From Nocardioides sp. (GTDB taxonomy: Bacteria > Actinomycetota > Actinomycetes > Propionibacteriales > Nocardioidaceae): 32,471 bases of DNA. This document shows positions 24,405-32,345 of this stretch, one piece after another; positions within the stretch are counted from its first letter, which is position 1, and every line of letters starts with the position of its first letter. Below the pieces are notes generated by a model. It was given only the letters and a program-made list of their open reading frames with translations, was not told the origin of the DNA and ran no database searches. Position numbers and translations under genes: made by a program. The stretch lies in the NCBI RefSeq assembly GCF_025964975.1, contig NZ_JAOPXV010000019.1:1-32471 (forward strand), written 5' to 3'.

Positions 24405-25258
24405 CGTGCGTCCAGCAGGGCCTCGTAGGCCGGGGGTGTGGAGAGCACGAAGCCCTCACCCGTGGAGACGATCTCGGGGGTGAAGATCTCGACGGTCCGA
24501 CCCGAGGCGGCCTGGTGCGCAGCCTCCGCGTTGGCGTGCTGACCGACGTCCAGGCAGGTGAGGAAGGTCGGCGGCATCATCATCATGTCGCCGGCCTCGA
24601 CAGCGGCGACCGCGGCCAGCGGCTGCATCCACGTCACCGACGACGACTCGCTCGAGACGTCGCGCGTCACCTGGGAGCCCGGGAGCATCGCGACGAAGAA
24701 CCACGTGCGGTAGCGCCTCGGCTCGAAGACCGGTGTCAGCCAGCCAGACCAGGCACCCAGCAGATCGGTCCGCAGGACCAGCCCGCGTCGAACGAGGAAG
24801 TCGGTCATCGACAGCTCCCGCGTCTCGAGCGCGACCCTGTCGGCCTCCCAGCCCTCGCCCGTGGTGTCCTCGACGACGCTCTCGGGCGAGGTGCCGGCCA
24901 GCAGCACGCCCGACTCCTCGAAGGTCTCGCGCACCGCTGCGCAGACCAGGGCTCGGGCCAGCGCGGGTTCGCACCCGAGGGTGGTGGCCCACTCGTCGAC
25001 CGACGGTCCGGCCCACGCCACGTCTTCGGAGAAGTCGCGGGGGTCCACCCCACCACCGGGGAAGACGCACATGCCGCCGGCGAACGCCATCGACGTCTGC
25101 CGTCGCAGGAGGTAGACCTCGAGTCCCGGCGACCCGTCGCGCAACAAGATGACCGTCGCTGCGTTGCGCGGCTCGGCGGGCGTTGCGTCGCCGGCGCCGT
25201 ACGCGCGAGCCTGATCGATCAGGGACTGCGGCAGCGGGGGGCGTCTCAGGGCGGACAC
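24401..25258 (-). CDS. Nudix hydrolase with interrupted Nudix box (NUDT19-like)
   Basis: A 285-residue protein. The N-terminal part is ATVILLRDGSPGLEVYLLRRQTSMAFAGGMCVFPGGGVDP, the usual lead into a Nudix box, but the second half (ALVCAAVRETFEESGVLLAG) comes about 45 residues later. Such an insertion between the Gly-rich part and the REtxEExG helix is known from the NUDT19/RP2 type, which acts on CoA compounds in mammals. The catalytic Glu residues of RETFEESG are kept. The substrate is not certain. Start GTG 25258 follows the RidA stop by one base; longer frames are shadows of ridA. Middle gene of the DUF4177-ridA-nudix-MBL operon. Confidence 0.85.
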   Translation of the reverse strand: MSALRRPPLPQSLIDQARAYGAGDATPAEPRNAATVILLRDGSPGLEVYLLRRQTSMAFAGGMCVFPGGGVDPRDFSEDVAWAGPSVDEWATTLGCEPALARALVCAAVRETFEESGVLLAGTSPESVVEDTTGEGWEADRVALETRELSMTDFLVRRGLVLRTDLLGAWSGWLTPVFEPRRYRTWFFVAMLPGSQVTRDVSSESSSVTWMQPLAAVAAVEAGDMMMMPPTFLTCLDVGQHANAEAAHQAASGRTVEIFTPEIVSTGEGFVLSTPPAYEALLDAR

Positions 25259-25259
25259 G

Positions 25260-25721
25260 TCAGCCCGCGACCTCGACGATGAGCTCGACCTCGACGGCGA
25301 CGTCGAGGGGCAGCACAGCGACCCCGACGGCCGACCGGGCGTGGCGACCGGCGTCGCCGAAGACCTCACCGAGGAACTCCGAAGCACCGTTGGCGATCTT
25401 CGCCTGGTTGGTGAAGTCCGGCGTCGACGCCACGAAGACCGTCGCCTTGACGATCCGGGTGATCTGGTCGAGCGAACCGATCTCGGCCTTGATCGCCGCC
25501 AGCGCGTTGAGCGCACACTGTCGGGCGCACTCGTAGCCCTGCTCCTCGGTGACCGAGCCGCCCACCTTGCCGACAGCGATCATCTCGCCGTCGCGGGCCG
25601 GCAGCTGCCCGGCGGTGTAGACGAGGTTTCCGGTCCGCAGCGCGGGGACGTACGCCGCAAGCGGCGGCACCACCTCGGGGATGGTGATCCCCATCGACTC
25701 CAGCTTCGCCTCGGCGCCCAT
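25260..25721 (-). CDS. RidA/YjgF family protein
   Basis: A 153-residue RidA-type protein. Family features are LVYTAGQLPARDG near the start, ECARQCALNALAAIKAEIGSLDQI, VFVASTPDFTNQAKIANGASEFLGEVFGDAGRHARSAVGVAVLPLDVAVEVELIVEV, with the Arg (ARSAVGV) that binds the carboxylate of imines. RidA enzymes deaminate reactive enamines or imines from PLP enzymes. Start ATG 25721 overlaps the DUF4177 stop by one base (TGATG). Counterpart of Rv3678c by position and size. Confidence 0.9.
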   Translation of the reverse strand: MGAEAKLESMGITIPEVVPPLAAYVPALRTGNLVYTAGQLPARDGEMIAVGKVGGSVTEEQGYECARQCALNALAAIKAEIGSLDQITRIVKATVFVASTPDFTNQAKIANGASEFLGEVFGDAGRHARSAVGVAVLPLDVAVEVELIVEVAG

Positions 25722-25882
25722 CAGGAAGCCCCGCCCTTGGGACGCTTGAGGAAGGCCACCAGGCCACCCTGGGCGTTGGTGTGGATCGCGACCAGCTCCC
25801 AGCCGTCCTGGCCGAAGTTGTTGAGCATGAGCCCTTCGTTGTGGAGCGGGATCGGCGCCACCTGATATTCCCAAACAGTCAT
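25721..25882 (-). CDS. Small DUF4177 protein
   Basis: A 53-residue protein beginning MTVWEYQVAPIP and containing LLN-type LNNFGQDGWELVAIHTN and VAFLKRP, the typical DUF4177 pattern (W-E-Y start, GWELV core). Function unknown. ATG 25882 is supported by a leaderless -10 box and the absence of a ribosome binding site. First gene of the operon with ridA; a similar short gene accompanies the RidA gene in M. tuberculosis (Rv3678A, from memory). Confidence 0.85.
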   Translation of the reverse strand: MTVWEYQVAPIPLHNEGLMLNNFGQDGWELVAIHTNAQGGLVAFLKRPKGGAS

Positions 25883-25895
25883 GCGGCTGACCCTA
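25883..25895 (-). promoter_or_regulatory. Leaderless promoter of the DUF4177-ridA operon
   Basis: TAGGGT on the minus strand (plus-strand 25890-25895) lies seven bases before ATG 25882. No ribosome binding site follows. Confidence 0.65.
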
Positions 25896-25917
25896 CTGCG
25901 ACCCGGGCGGACGTCCA

Positions 25918-25935
25918 CCCCAGGCCGACCTGGGG
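25918..25935 (-). terminator. Hairpin after the luciferase-like gene
   Basis: CCCCAGG-CCGA-CCTGGGG, a perfect seven-base stem with a four-base loop, begins five bases beyond the stop of the minus-strand monooxygenase gene. Confidence 0.55.
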
Positions 25936-25940
25936 GCACC

Positions 25941-26978
25941 TCAGGCCGCGAGCAGTCGCAGCGTCTCCTCGCGAGCCGGCACGGCGTCCCGGTCGGTCCC
26001 GACCTGGGCGCCGGCGACCGGGTGCACCATCACCTCGTCCACTCCGAACTCGACCGCCAGCGCCTCGATGCGCGCCCGTGCGGACACCGGCTCGTCGACG
26101 ATCCAGCGCGTCAGCATCGCCTCAACCATCCCCTGATGGGCCGGGGCCACGGGCGTCGCCTCGGCATCCTCCACCAGTCGTTGCGCCGACAGCGGAGCCC
26201 CTGTCCGCAGCGCGACCATCGCCTGGGCCTGCGGCAGGGCCAGCCGGCGGGCCTCCTCGGCGGTCCCGGCCACGGCAGCGTTCACGGTGAGGAAGGTGCG
26301 CGGCTCGGGGTGTTGCGGTGACGGCTTGTAGGTCGACCGGTAGAGCTCGAGCGCCTCGGCGGTGCCCTGACCGGCGAAGTGGTGGGCGAAGACGTAGGGC
26401 AGCCCGCGCTCCGCCGCGAGGCGGGCCGAGTAGTCGGAGGAGCCCAGCAGCCAGATCGTCGGCACGCTGCCCGCGAGTGGGGTGGCGCGCAGGGGTTGGC
26501 GGTGGCCGCCGACGGTCATCTCGACGCCGTCCGGGTGCATGAGGGTGGCCACGTCCTCGACGTACTGGGGGAACTTCGCGACGGCGTCGTCCGCGGCTGA
26601 CGTGGCCCCGCCACGCAGGACGTAGCGCGTCAGCATGTCGGTGCCGGGCGCGCGCCCGATCCCGAGGTCGATGCGGCCGGGGAAGGCTGCCTCCAGCAGG
26701 GCGAACTGCTCGGCCACCACCAGCGGCTCGTGGTTGGGCAGCATCACGCCCCCCGACCCCACGCGGATGCGCGAGGTCGCTGCAGCCAGCAGGCCGATCA
26801 GGACGGGCGGGTTGGTCGCCGCCACGGCCGGCATGTTGTGGTGCTCGGCGACCCAGTAGCGGCGGTAGCCGAGCTCGTCTGCCACCTTCGCCAGCGATCG
26901 CGAGGCAGCCACCGCGTCGGCGGACGTCTGGTCGGTGCGCACGGGCACCAGGTCGAGGACGGAGAGCGCTGGAGTCAC
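25941..26978 (-). CDS. LLM-class flavin-dependent oxidoreductase (luciferase-like, group 1)
   Basis: A 345-residue TIM-barrel monooxygenase. The family features are SVLDLVPV at the N-terminus, LGYRRYWVAEHHNMPAVAATNPPVLIG, TSRIRVGSGGVMLPNHEPLVVAEQFALLEAAFPGRIDLGIGRAPGTD, and WLLGSSDYSARLAAERGLPYVFAHHF. This is the MsnO8/TIGR03558-type group using FMN; the substrate is unknown. Start GTG 26978. Divergent from the MFS transporter over 84 bases, which suggests joint control, for instance detoxification and export. Confidence 0.88.
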   Translation of the reverse strand: MTPALSVLDLVPVRTDQTSADAVAASRSLAKVADELGYRRYWVAEHHNMPAVAATNPPVLIGLLAAATSRIRVGSGGVMLPNHEPLVVAEQFALLEAAFPGRIDLGIGRAPGTDMLTRYVLRGGATSAADDAVAKFPQYVEDVATLMHPDGVEMTVGGHRQPLRATPLAGSVPTIWLLGSSDYSARLAAERGLPYVFAHHFAGQGTAEALELYRSTYKPSPQHPEPRTFLTVNAAVAGTAEEARRLALPQAQAMVALRTGAPLSAQRLVEDAEATPVAPAHQGMVEAMLTRWIVDEPVSARARIEALAVEFGVDEVMVHPVAGAQVGTDRDAVPAREETLRLLAA

Positions 26979-27062
26979 TCCCAGCCCAACGACGAGATCT
27001 GCCCACTATTCCTGTTGACCTCACGTCCAGCTGAGCTTTTGGCATCTGCCATCGTGACTGTG

Positions 27063-28409
27063 ATGACCGAGACCACAACGCGCGAGCGCCTGCTCAGCCC
27101 GACGTACGCCGCCGTGACGGTCGGCATGTTCGCGCTGATCGGCTTCGTCGCGTTCGAGGCGATGGCCGTGACCACCGTGATGCCCACCGTGGCCCGCGAC
27201 CTGGACGGCGAGGACCTCTTCGCGCTGAGCTTCGCCGCGCCGCTGGCCAGTGGGGTCATCGGGATGGTCGCGGCCGGCATGTGGAGCGACCGCCGTGGTC
27301 CGGTGGCGCCACTGCTGTGGTCGATGGTGCTGTTCTCGCTGGGGCTGCTTGTCTGTGCGGCCGCGCCCACGATGGAGGTCCTGGTCGGCGGACGTCTCGT
27401 CCAGGGGCTGGGCGGCGGTGCGCTCATCGTGGGGCTCTACGTCCTGGTCGGGCTGGTCTTCCCACCACAGCTGCAGCCCGCGATCTTCGCCAGCTTTGCG
27501 GCCGCCTGGGTGCTGCCGTCCCTCTTCGGCCCGGCGCTCGCGGCATTCGTCGCGGACGCGGCCGATTGGCGTTGGGTCTTCGGCGGAGCGGTGGTCTTCG
27601 TGGCAGCCGCGGCTGTCCTGATCGCCCCCTCGCTGCGCGGACGACGCACGGACATCGAGGTGGAGGCTGCCGGTGTCGGGCCCCTTCTCTGGGCCACGGT
27701 CGGCGCGGTCGCCGTGCTCGCCCTTGAGCTGCTCGGCTCGTCCCGGGGTCTCGCGGGGCTCGGTGCCGTGGGGGCGTTCGCGGTCGTCATGCTCGCGCTG
27801 CGCCGGCTCCTGCCGACAGGCTCACTCACCGGCGCCCGCGGCCTCCCGTCGGTGATCGCCACGCGGGGGCTGATGAGCGCAGGCTTCTTCTGTGCCGAGG
27901 CCTACATCGTCTACGTGCTGCAGTCCCAGTGGGGCCTGACCCCGGGGCGGGCCGGCATCGCGCTCACTCTCGTCGGGGTGACGTGGGCGGTCGCGAGCCA
28001 GGTGCAGGCGCGGCTCGGTGACCGGATCTCCCACGTGCGGGCGATGGAGGTCGGCTCGGCGCTGCTGCTGCTCGGAGTGCTGGCGCTGACGCTGACGGTG
28101 TGGCTCGACGGACCTGCGGTGCTCGCCGGCGCCACCTATGTCCTCGCCGGGGCCGGGATGGGCCTGGGCTACCCCCGCACCAGCGTGGCGATGCTGGGCG
28201 CCTCCACCAACGCAGACCGGGGCTCCAACTCCGCCGCGTTGACCATCGCCGACTCGCTGGGCGCAGCGCTGGCGCTGTCGATCTCGGGGGTGGTGTTCGC
28301 CCTGGCTCAGCGCGAGGGAGCCGACCCCTTCTTGTCGGTCTTCGTCTTCGCCGTCGGCCTCGGGGTGCTCGGCGTGGTCACCTCGCGCCGTACGGCGAAA
28401 CCCGTCTGA
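27063..28409 (+). CDS. MFS transporter (drug-efflux type)
   Basis: A 448-residue permease with about 12 hydrophobic segments. The first helix has FEAMAVTTVMPTVARDL, typical of DHA-type efflux pumps, and the loop 2-3 motif appears as GMWSDRRGPVAPLL. Motif-C-like Gly-rich sequences are seen later (ALIVGLYVLVGLVF, GAGMGLGYPRTSVAMLG). Substrate not determinable. Start ATG 27063 is preferred; GTG 27054 is an alternative in the same frame. No clear ribosome binding site; TTGACC at 27015-27020 may be a -35 box but the -10 is unclear. Two palindromes follow the stop. Confidence 0.85.
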   Translation: MTETTTRERLLSPTYAAVTVGMFALIGFVAFEAMAVTTVMPTVARDLDGEDLFALSFAAPLASGVIGMVAAGMWSDRRGPVAPLLWSMVLFSLGLLVCAAAPTMEVLVGGRLVQGLGGGALIVGLYVLVGLVFPPQLQPAIFASFAAAWVLPSLFGPALAAFVADAADWRWVFGGAVVFVAAAAVLIAPSLRGRRTDIEVEAAGVGPLLWATVGAVAVLALELLGSSRGLAGLGAVGAFAVVMLALRRLLPTGSLTGARGLPSVIATRGLMSAGFFCAEAYIVYVLQSQWGLTPGRAGIALTLVGVTWAVASQVQARLGDRISHVRAMEVGSALLLLGVLALTLTVWLDGPAVLAGATYVLAGAGMGLGYPRTSVAMLGASTNADRGSNSAALTIADSLGAALALSISGVVFALAQREGADPFLSVFVFAVGLGVLGVVTSRRTAKPV

Positions 28410-28434
28410 CCTCCCCGCGCGCAGGCAACTCCAG

Positions 28435-28495
28435 CACCTGTCAGGTGTTGCAACGCCTGACAGGTGGTGGGAGTCCCCGGATATCCGGGGACTCC
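28435..28495. terminator. Two adjacent palindromes between the MFS and scoB genes
   Basis: CACCTGTCAGG (28435-28445) and CCTGACAGGTG (28456-28466) are perfect arms around TGTTGCAACG. Three bases later a perfect 26-bp palindrome spans 28470-28495 (arms GGAGTCCCCGGAT and ATCCGGGGACTCC). Placed between convergent genes, they are probably a bidirectional terminator pair. Confidence 0.7.
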
Positions 28496-28511
28496 GACAG
28501 TCAACGAGCGC

Positions 28512-29180
28512 TCAGACCAGCTCGGGCTCGGTCTTCGACCTGACCTCGTCCTCAAAGACGCCGGGGGCGAGCTCCACGAGCTTCAGGGCCCGGTCCCCGA
28601 GCGTCCCGGAGGCAGCCACCTCGCCGGTCGCGGGGTCGATCACGTCGATCACGCAGAGGTCGGTGATGATCCGCTGCACGACCCGCTTGCCGGTGTAGGG
28701 CAGGGAGCACTCGTTGACGATCTTCAGACCGCCGTCCTTGGCGGTGTGCTCCATCAGCACGATCACCCGCTTGGCACCGTGGACCAGGTCCATCGCGCCA
28801 CCCATGCCCTTGACCATCTTGCCCGGGATCATCCAGTTGGCGATGTCGCCGACCGCGGAGACCTGCATCGCGCCCAGGATCGCGGCGTCGATCTTGCCGC
28901 CGCGGATCATGCCGAAGGAGGTGGCGGAGTCGAAGAACGACGCCCCACGACGGACGGTGACGGTCTCCTTGCCGGCGTTGATGAGGTCCGGGTCGACGGC
29001 GTCCTCTTCTGGATAGGCGCCGACGCCGAGGATGCCGTTCTCGGACTGAAGCACCAGCTCCACGTCGTCGGCGACGTAGTTGGGCACCAGCGTCGGCAGG
29101 CCGATCCCGAGGTTGACGTACGACCCGTCGGCGAGCTCCGAGGCCGCCCGGGCAGCCATCTCCTCACGCGTCCAACTCAT
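28512..29180 (-). CDS. scoB: 3-oxoacid CoA-transferase subunit B
   Basis: A 222-residue beta subunit of succinyl-CoA:3-ketoacid CoA-transferase. The catalytic Glu is in [11 protein letters not shown], and [44 protein letters not shown] is the usual family core. With ScoA it moves CoA from succinyl-CoA to acetoacetate or a similar 3-oxo acid, feeding thiolase and acetyl-CoA. Start ATG 29180 overlaps the scoA stop by one base (TGATG); the longer frame is a shadow of scoA. Confidence 0.93.
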   Translation of the reverse strand: MSWTREEMAARAASELADGSYVNLGIGLPTLVPNYVADDVELVLQSENGILGVGAYPEEDAVDPDLINAGKETVTVRRGASFFDSATSFGMIRGGKIDAAILGAMQVSAVGDIANWMIPGKMVKGMGGAMDLVHGAKRVIVLMEHTAKDGGLKIVNECSLPYTGKRVVQRIITDLCVIDVIDPATGEVAASGTLGDRALKLVELAPGVFEDEVRSKTEPELV

Positions 29181-29947
29181 CAGGAACTCACCGTCCTCTT
29201 CTCGATCCGCTTGTCGGCGGCCTGCTCGGGCGTCAGCGCGACCACGCGCTGCACGTAGACGCCCGGGGTGTGGATGTCGTTGGGCTCCAGCTCGCCGGGC
29301 TCGACCAGGTGCTCGACCTCGGCGATCGTGACCCGGCCGCACATGGCGGCAAGCGGATTGAAGTTGCGCGCCGAGTCGCGGTAGATGAGGTTTCCGTGCC
29401 GGTCACCCTTCCAGGCGCGCACGAGTCCGAAGTCGGCGACGATGGCGTGCTCCAGGACGTATTCGCGCATCCCCTCGGCCGTCTCGAACACCTGGGTCTG
29501 CTTCGGTGGCGAGGCGACGACGACGTTGCCCTCCGCGTCGTACTTCCACGGGAGACCGCCCTCGGCGACCTGGGTGCCCACCCCCGTTGCGGTGAAGAAG
29601 GCTGGGATCCCCGATCCTCCTGCCCGCATCCGCTCCGCCAGCGTTCCCTGGGGCGTCAGCTCCACCTCGAGCTCGCCGGAGAGGTACTGACGGGCGAACT
29701 CCTTGTTCTCCCCCACGTAGGAGGAGATCATCCGCCGCAGCCGCTTCTCCATCAGCAGCCTGCCCAGCCCCCAGTCGTCGACGCCGCAGTTGTTGGAGAC
29801 GGCTTCGAGATCACTCGTCCCGGCCGCCAGCACCGCCTCGATCAACACCGACGGGATGCCGCACAACCCGAAGCCACCCACCGAGAGCGTCGCCCCGTCC
29901 GGGATGTCCGCGACCGCGTCGGCGGCACTCTTGACGACCTTGTCCAC
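29180..29947 (-). CDS. scoA: 3-oxoacid CoA-transferase subunit A
   Basis: A 255-residue alpha subunit. Family segments are [93 protein letters not shown] and [30 protein letters not shown]. The start GTG 29947 is chosen because AGGAGG (minus strand) lies six bases upstream; the TTG at 29965 overlaps that site. Operon with scoB. Its promoter -10 (TAGGGT) sits between the arms of a 10-bp inverted repeat, indicating control by a repressor. Confidence 0.93.
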   Translation of the reverse strand: MDKVVKSAADAVADIPDGATLSVGGFGLCGIPSVLIEAVLAAGTSDLEAVSNNCGVDDWGLGRLLMEKRLRRMISSYVGENKEFARQYLSGELEVELTPQGTLAERMRAGGSGIPAFFTATGVGTQVAEGGLPWKYDAEGNVVVASPPKQTQVFETAEGMREYVLEHAIVADFGLVRAWKGDRHGNLIYRDSARNFNPLAAMCGRVTIAEVEHLVEPGELEPNDIHTPGVYVQRVVALTPEQAADKRIEKRTVSS

Positions 29948-29990
29948 GCACTTCCTCCTTGGCAAGCACCGGATCCTGCGAACCGGCTCC

Positions 29991-30019
29991 GGCTGACTAG
30001 TGGGCCACCCTAGTCAGCC
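29991..30019 (-). promoter_or_regulatory. Inverted-repeat operator over the scoAB promoter
   Basis: GGCTGACTAG (29991-30000) and CTAGTCAGCC (30010-30019) are perfect 10-base arms with a nine-base spacer. The minus-strand -10 box TAGGGT (plus-strand 30007-30012) overlaps one arm, so a dimeric regulator bound here would block scoAB. The regulator gene is not in the window. Confidence 0.65.
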
Positions 30020-30054
30020 CGATCCGAGGCCCACCATGGCGCTGGGCCACACAC

Positions 30055-30067
30055 TAGGCTCGTCAGC
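30055..30067 (+). promoter_or_regulatory. Leaderless promoter of the ATPase pair
   Basis: TAGGCT at 30055-30060 lies seven bases before GTG 30068, with no ribosome binding site. Confidence 0.7.
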
Positions 30068-31096
30068 GTGTCCCTCGAGCCCACGCCCGGCGGCCCCGGT
30101 CCGCAATGGCCCCGCGCCCAGCTCCACGTCGTGTCCGGCAAGGGCGGCACCGGCAAGTCGACGGTCGCCGCAGCGCTCGCGCTCGCCCTGGCCTCCACGG
30201 GCAAGGACGTGCTCCTGTGCGAGGTAGAGGGCCGCCAAGGCATCGCCCGCATGTTCGACGTGGAGCCACTGCCCTACGAGGAGCGCCGGATCGCCCGCGG
30301 CCTCCCGGTCGGCAGCGTCGCGCCGGGCGCGGTGCACGCGCTTCACATCGACGCGGAGTCCGCCCTGCTCGACTACCTGGCGATGTACTACAAGCTCGGT
30401 CGCGCCGGGAAGGCACTGGACCGGTTCGGCGTCATCGACTTCGCCACCACCATCGCGCCCGGCGTCCGCGACGTGCTCCTCACCGGCAAGGTCTACGAGG
30501 CGGTGCTGCGCAACGCCCGCAACAAGCAGGCACGCGCGTACGACGCCGTGGTGCTGGACGCTCCGCCCACCGGGCGCATCTCCCAGTTCCTCAACGTCAA
30601 CGGCGAGCTCGCGGGGTTGGCGAAGGTCGGCCCGATCAAGTCCCAGGCGGACAAGGTCATGACGTTGTTCCGCTCGCCGCGGACCGTCGTCCATCTGGTG
30701 ACGGTGCTCGAGGAGATGCCGGTACAGGAGACGGCCGACGGGATCGCTCAGCTCCGTGACGCGGGACTGCCGGTGGGCGGCGTCATCGTCAACCTCGTCC
30801 GGCCTCGAGACCTCGGCAAGGAAGACCTGCGGGCAGCTCGGAAGGGCAGCCTCGACCGCGAGCGCGTCATGGCCGATCTGCAGGCTGCGAAGATCGACGT
30901 CACCCATGAGCTCGTCGGTGCCCTGCTCGTCGAAGCACGCGACCATGCGGAGCGTCGGGCTCTCGAGGACGCGCAACGCACCATCGTGCGTGGGCTGGGG
31001 CGGCCGACGTACGAGCTCCCGCGGCTCACCGACGGAGTCGACCTCGGGGGGCTCTACGAGCTGGCAGCTCGACTCAAGGACCAGGGGCTCGCGTGA
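30068..31096 (+). CDS. ArsA/Get3-like ATPase, first subunit (BagA/Rv3679-type)
   Basis: A 342-residue P-loop ATPase. The deviant Walker A is SGKGGTGKST, with the signature Lys25 and P-loop Lys30 both present, and the Walker B-like DAPPTGRISQFL follows at about 170. The switch I and anion-ATPase features (DVLLCEVEGRQGIARMF, MTLFRSPRTVVHLVTVLEEMPVQET) match the actinobacterial Get3-like pair studied as BagA/BagB in M. tuberculosis, where the complex protects against toxic metabolites. GTG 30068 is supported by a leaderless promoter. Its stop overlaps the second subunit by four bases (GTGA), as expected for a heteromer. No ArsA metal-binding Cys set. Confidence 0.9.
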   Translation: MSLEPTPGGPGPQWPRAQLHVVSGKGGTGKSTVAAALALALASTGKDVLLCEVEGRQGIARMFDVEPLPYEERRIARGLPVGSVAPGAVHALHIDAESALLDYLAMYYKLGRAGKALDRFGVIDFATTIAPGVRDVLLTGKVYEAVLRNARNKQARAYDAVVLDAPPTGRISQFLNVNGELAGLAKVGPIKSQADKVMTLFRSPRTVVHLVTVLEEMPVQETADGIAQLRDAGLPVGGVIVNLVRPRDLGKEDLRAARKGSLDRERVMADLQAAKIDVTHELVGALLVEARDHAERRALEDAQRTIVRGLGRPTYELPRLTDGVDLGGLYELAARLKDQGLA

Positions 31097-32298
31097 CCAA
31101 CTCCTCGGGGTCCTCGAGCACGCCCCACCGGACCCGCCCCCGCGTCGGGCCCCTGGCTGCCACCACCGAGCGAGCTCCGCGCCTCGACATCGACGCACTC
31201 CTCGACTCGCGGTCGACCGGGATCATCGTGTGCTGTGGGTCCGGAGGCGTCGGCAAGACCACGACGTCTGCTGCCCTGGCCCTGCGCGCAGCTGAACGTG
31301 GCCGCAAGGTCGTCGTCCTGACCATCGATCCCGCGCGCCGGCTGGCCCAGTCACTCGGGATCGAGACCCTCGACAACACCCCGCGTCCGGTCCCGGGGGT
31401 CGGCGCGGGGGCCGGTGGCACCCTCGACGCGATGATGCTCGACATGAAGCGCACCTTCGACGAGGTGGTGCTGAGCCAGGCCACGGAGGAGAAGGCCCGG
31501 GCCATCTTGGAGAACCCCTTCTACATCGCCCTGTCCAGCTCGTTCTCGGGCACACAGGAATACATGGCGATGGAGAAGCTCGGCCAGATCCACACGGAGG
31601 CCCAGCGCGACGGCACCTACGACCTCATCGTCGTCGACACCCCGCCGAGCCGGTCGGCGCTGGACTTCCTCGACGCGCCGGAGCGGCTCAGCAGCTTCCT
31701 CGACGGGCGCTTCATCCGGCTGCTGCTGGCGCCGGCACGTGGACCCGCCCGGCTGATGACAGCGGGGCTGGGACTGGTCACCAGCGCATTGACGAAGATC
31801 CTGGGAGCCCAGGTCCTGCGCGACATGCAGACCTTCGTGGCAGCCTTCGACACGCTCTTCGGCGGCTTCCGCCAACGAGCTCAGAAGACCTTCTCCCTGC
31901 TCCAGGCCAACGGCACGGCCTTCGTCGTCATCGCCGCGCCGGAGCCCGACGCGTTACGTGAGGCGGCCTACTTCGTCGAACGGCTCACCGAGGACGAGAT
32001 GCCGCTCGCGGGGCTGATCATCAACCGGGCCAGCCCCGGCATCGGGGCCGACCTGTCGGCGGAAGAGGCGACGGCCGCGGCCGACCGGCTCAACGCCAAC
32101 GCGCCGGACTCCACGACGGCGGGACTCCTGCGGCTGCACGCCGACCGGGCGCGCATCGTGATGCGCGAGAAGCACCTTCGTGAGCGCTGGGCGACAGCAC
32201 ACCCCGACGTCGCGAGTGCGGTCGTCCCTGCGCTGTCCACCGATGTGCACGACCTCGCCGGGCTGCGGCGGGTCGGCGACCTGCTCGCCGGGGGCTGA
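31093..32298 (+). CDS. ArsA/Get3-like ATPase, second subunit (BagB/Rv3680-type)
   Basis: A 401-residue P-loop ATPase. The first 40 residues are polar and probably disordered; the Walker A is CCGSGGVGKTTTSAA, with P-loop Lys55 present but Ser50 in place of the signature lysine. Further features are VVVLTIDPARRLAQSLG (switch I), DLIVVDTPPSRSALDFLDAPERLSSFLD (Walker B and switch II) and FVVIAAPEPDALREAAYFVERL. It pairs with the upstream protein, and the loss of the signature Lys in one partner implies an asymmetric active-site arrangement. GTG 31093 overlaps the preceding stop. Confidence 0.9.
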   Translation: MTNSSGSSSTPHRTRPRVGPLAATTERAPRLDIDALLDSRSTGIIVCCGSGGVGKTTTSAALALRAAERGRKVVVLTIDPARRLAQSLGIETLDNTPRPVPGVGAGAGGTLDAMMLDMKRTFDEVVLSQATEEKARAILENPFYIALSSSFSGTQEYMAMEKLGQIHTEAQRDGTYDLIVVDTPPSRSALDFLDAPERLSSFLDGRFIRLLLAPARGPARLMTAGLGLVTSALTKILGAQVLRDMQTFVAAFDTLFGGFRQRAQKTFSLLQANGTAFVVIAAPEPDALREAAYFVERLTEDEMPLAGLIINRASPGIGADLSAEEATAAADRLNANAPDSTTAGLLRLHADRARIVMREKHLRERWATAHPDVASAVVPALSTDVHDLAGLRRVGDLLAGG

Positions 32299-32345
32299 CC
32301 CACGAGAGATCTGCCGGACGGCGGGTCAGGATCAGGGGCCGAGAA

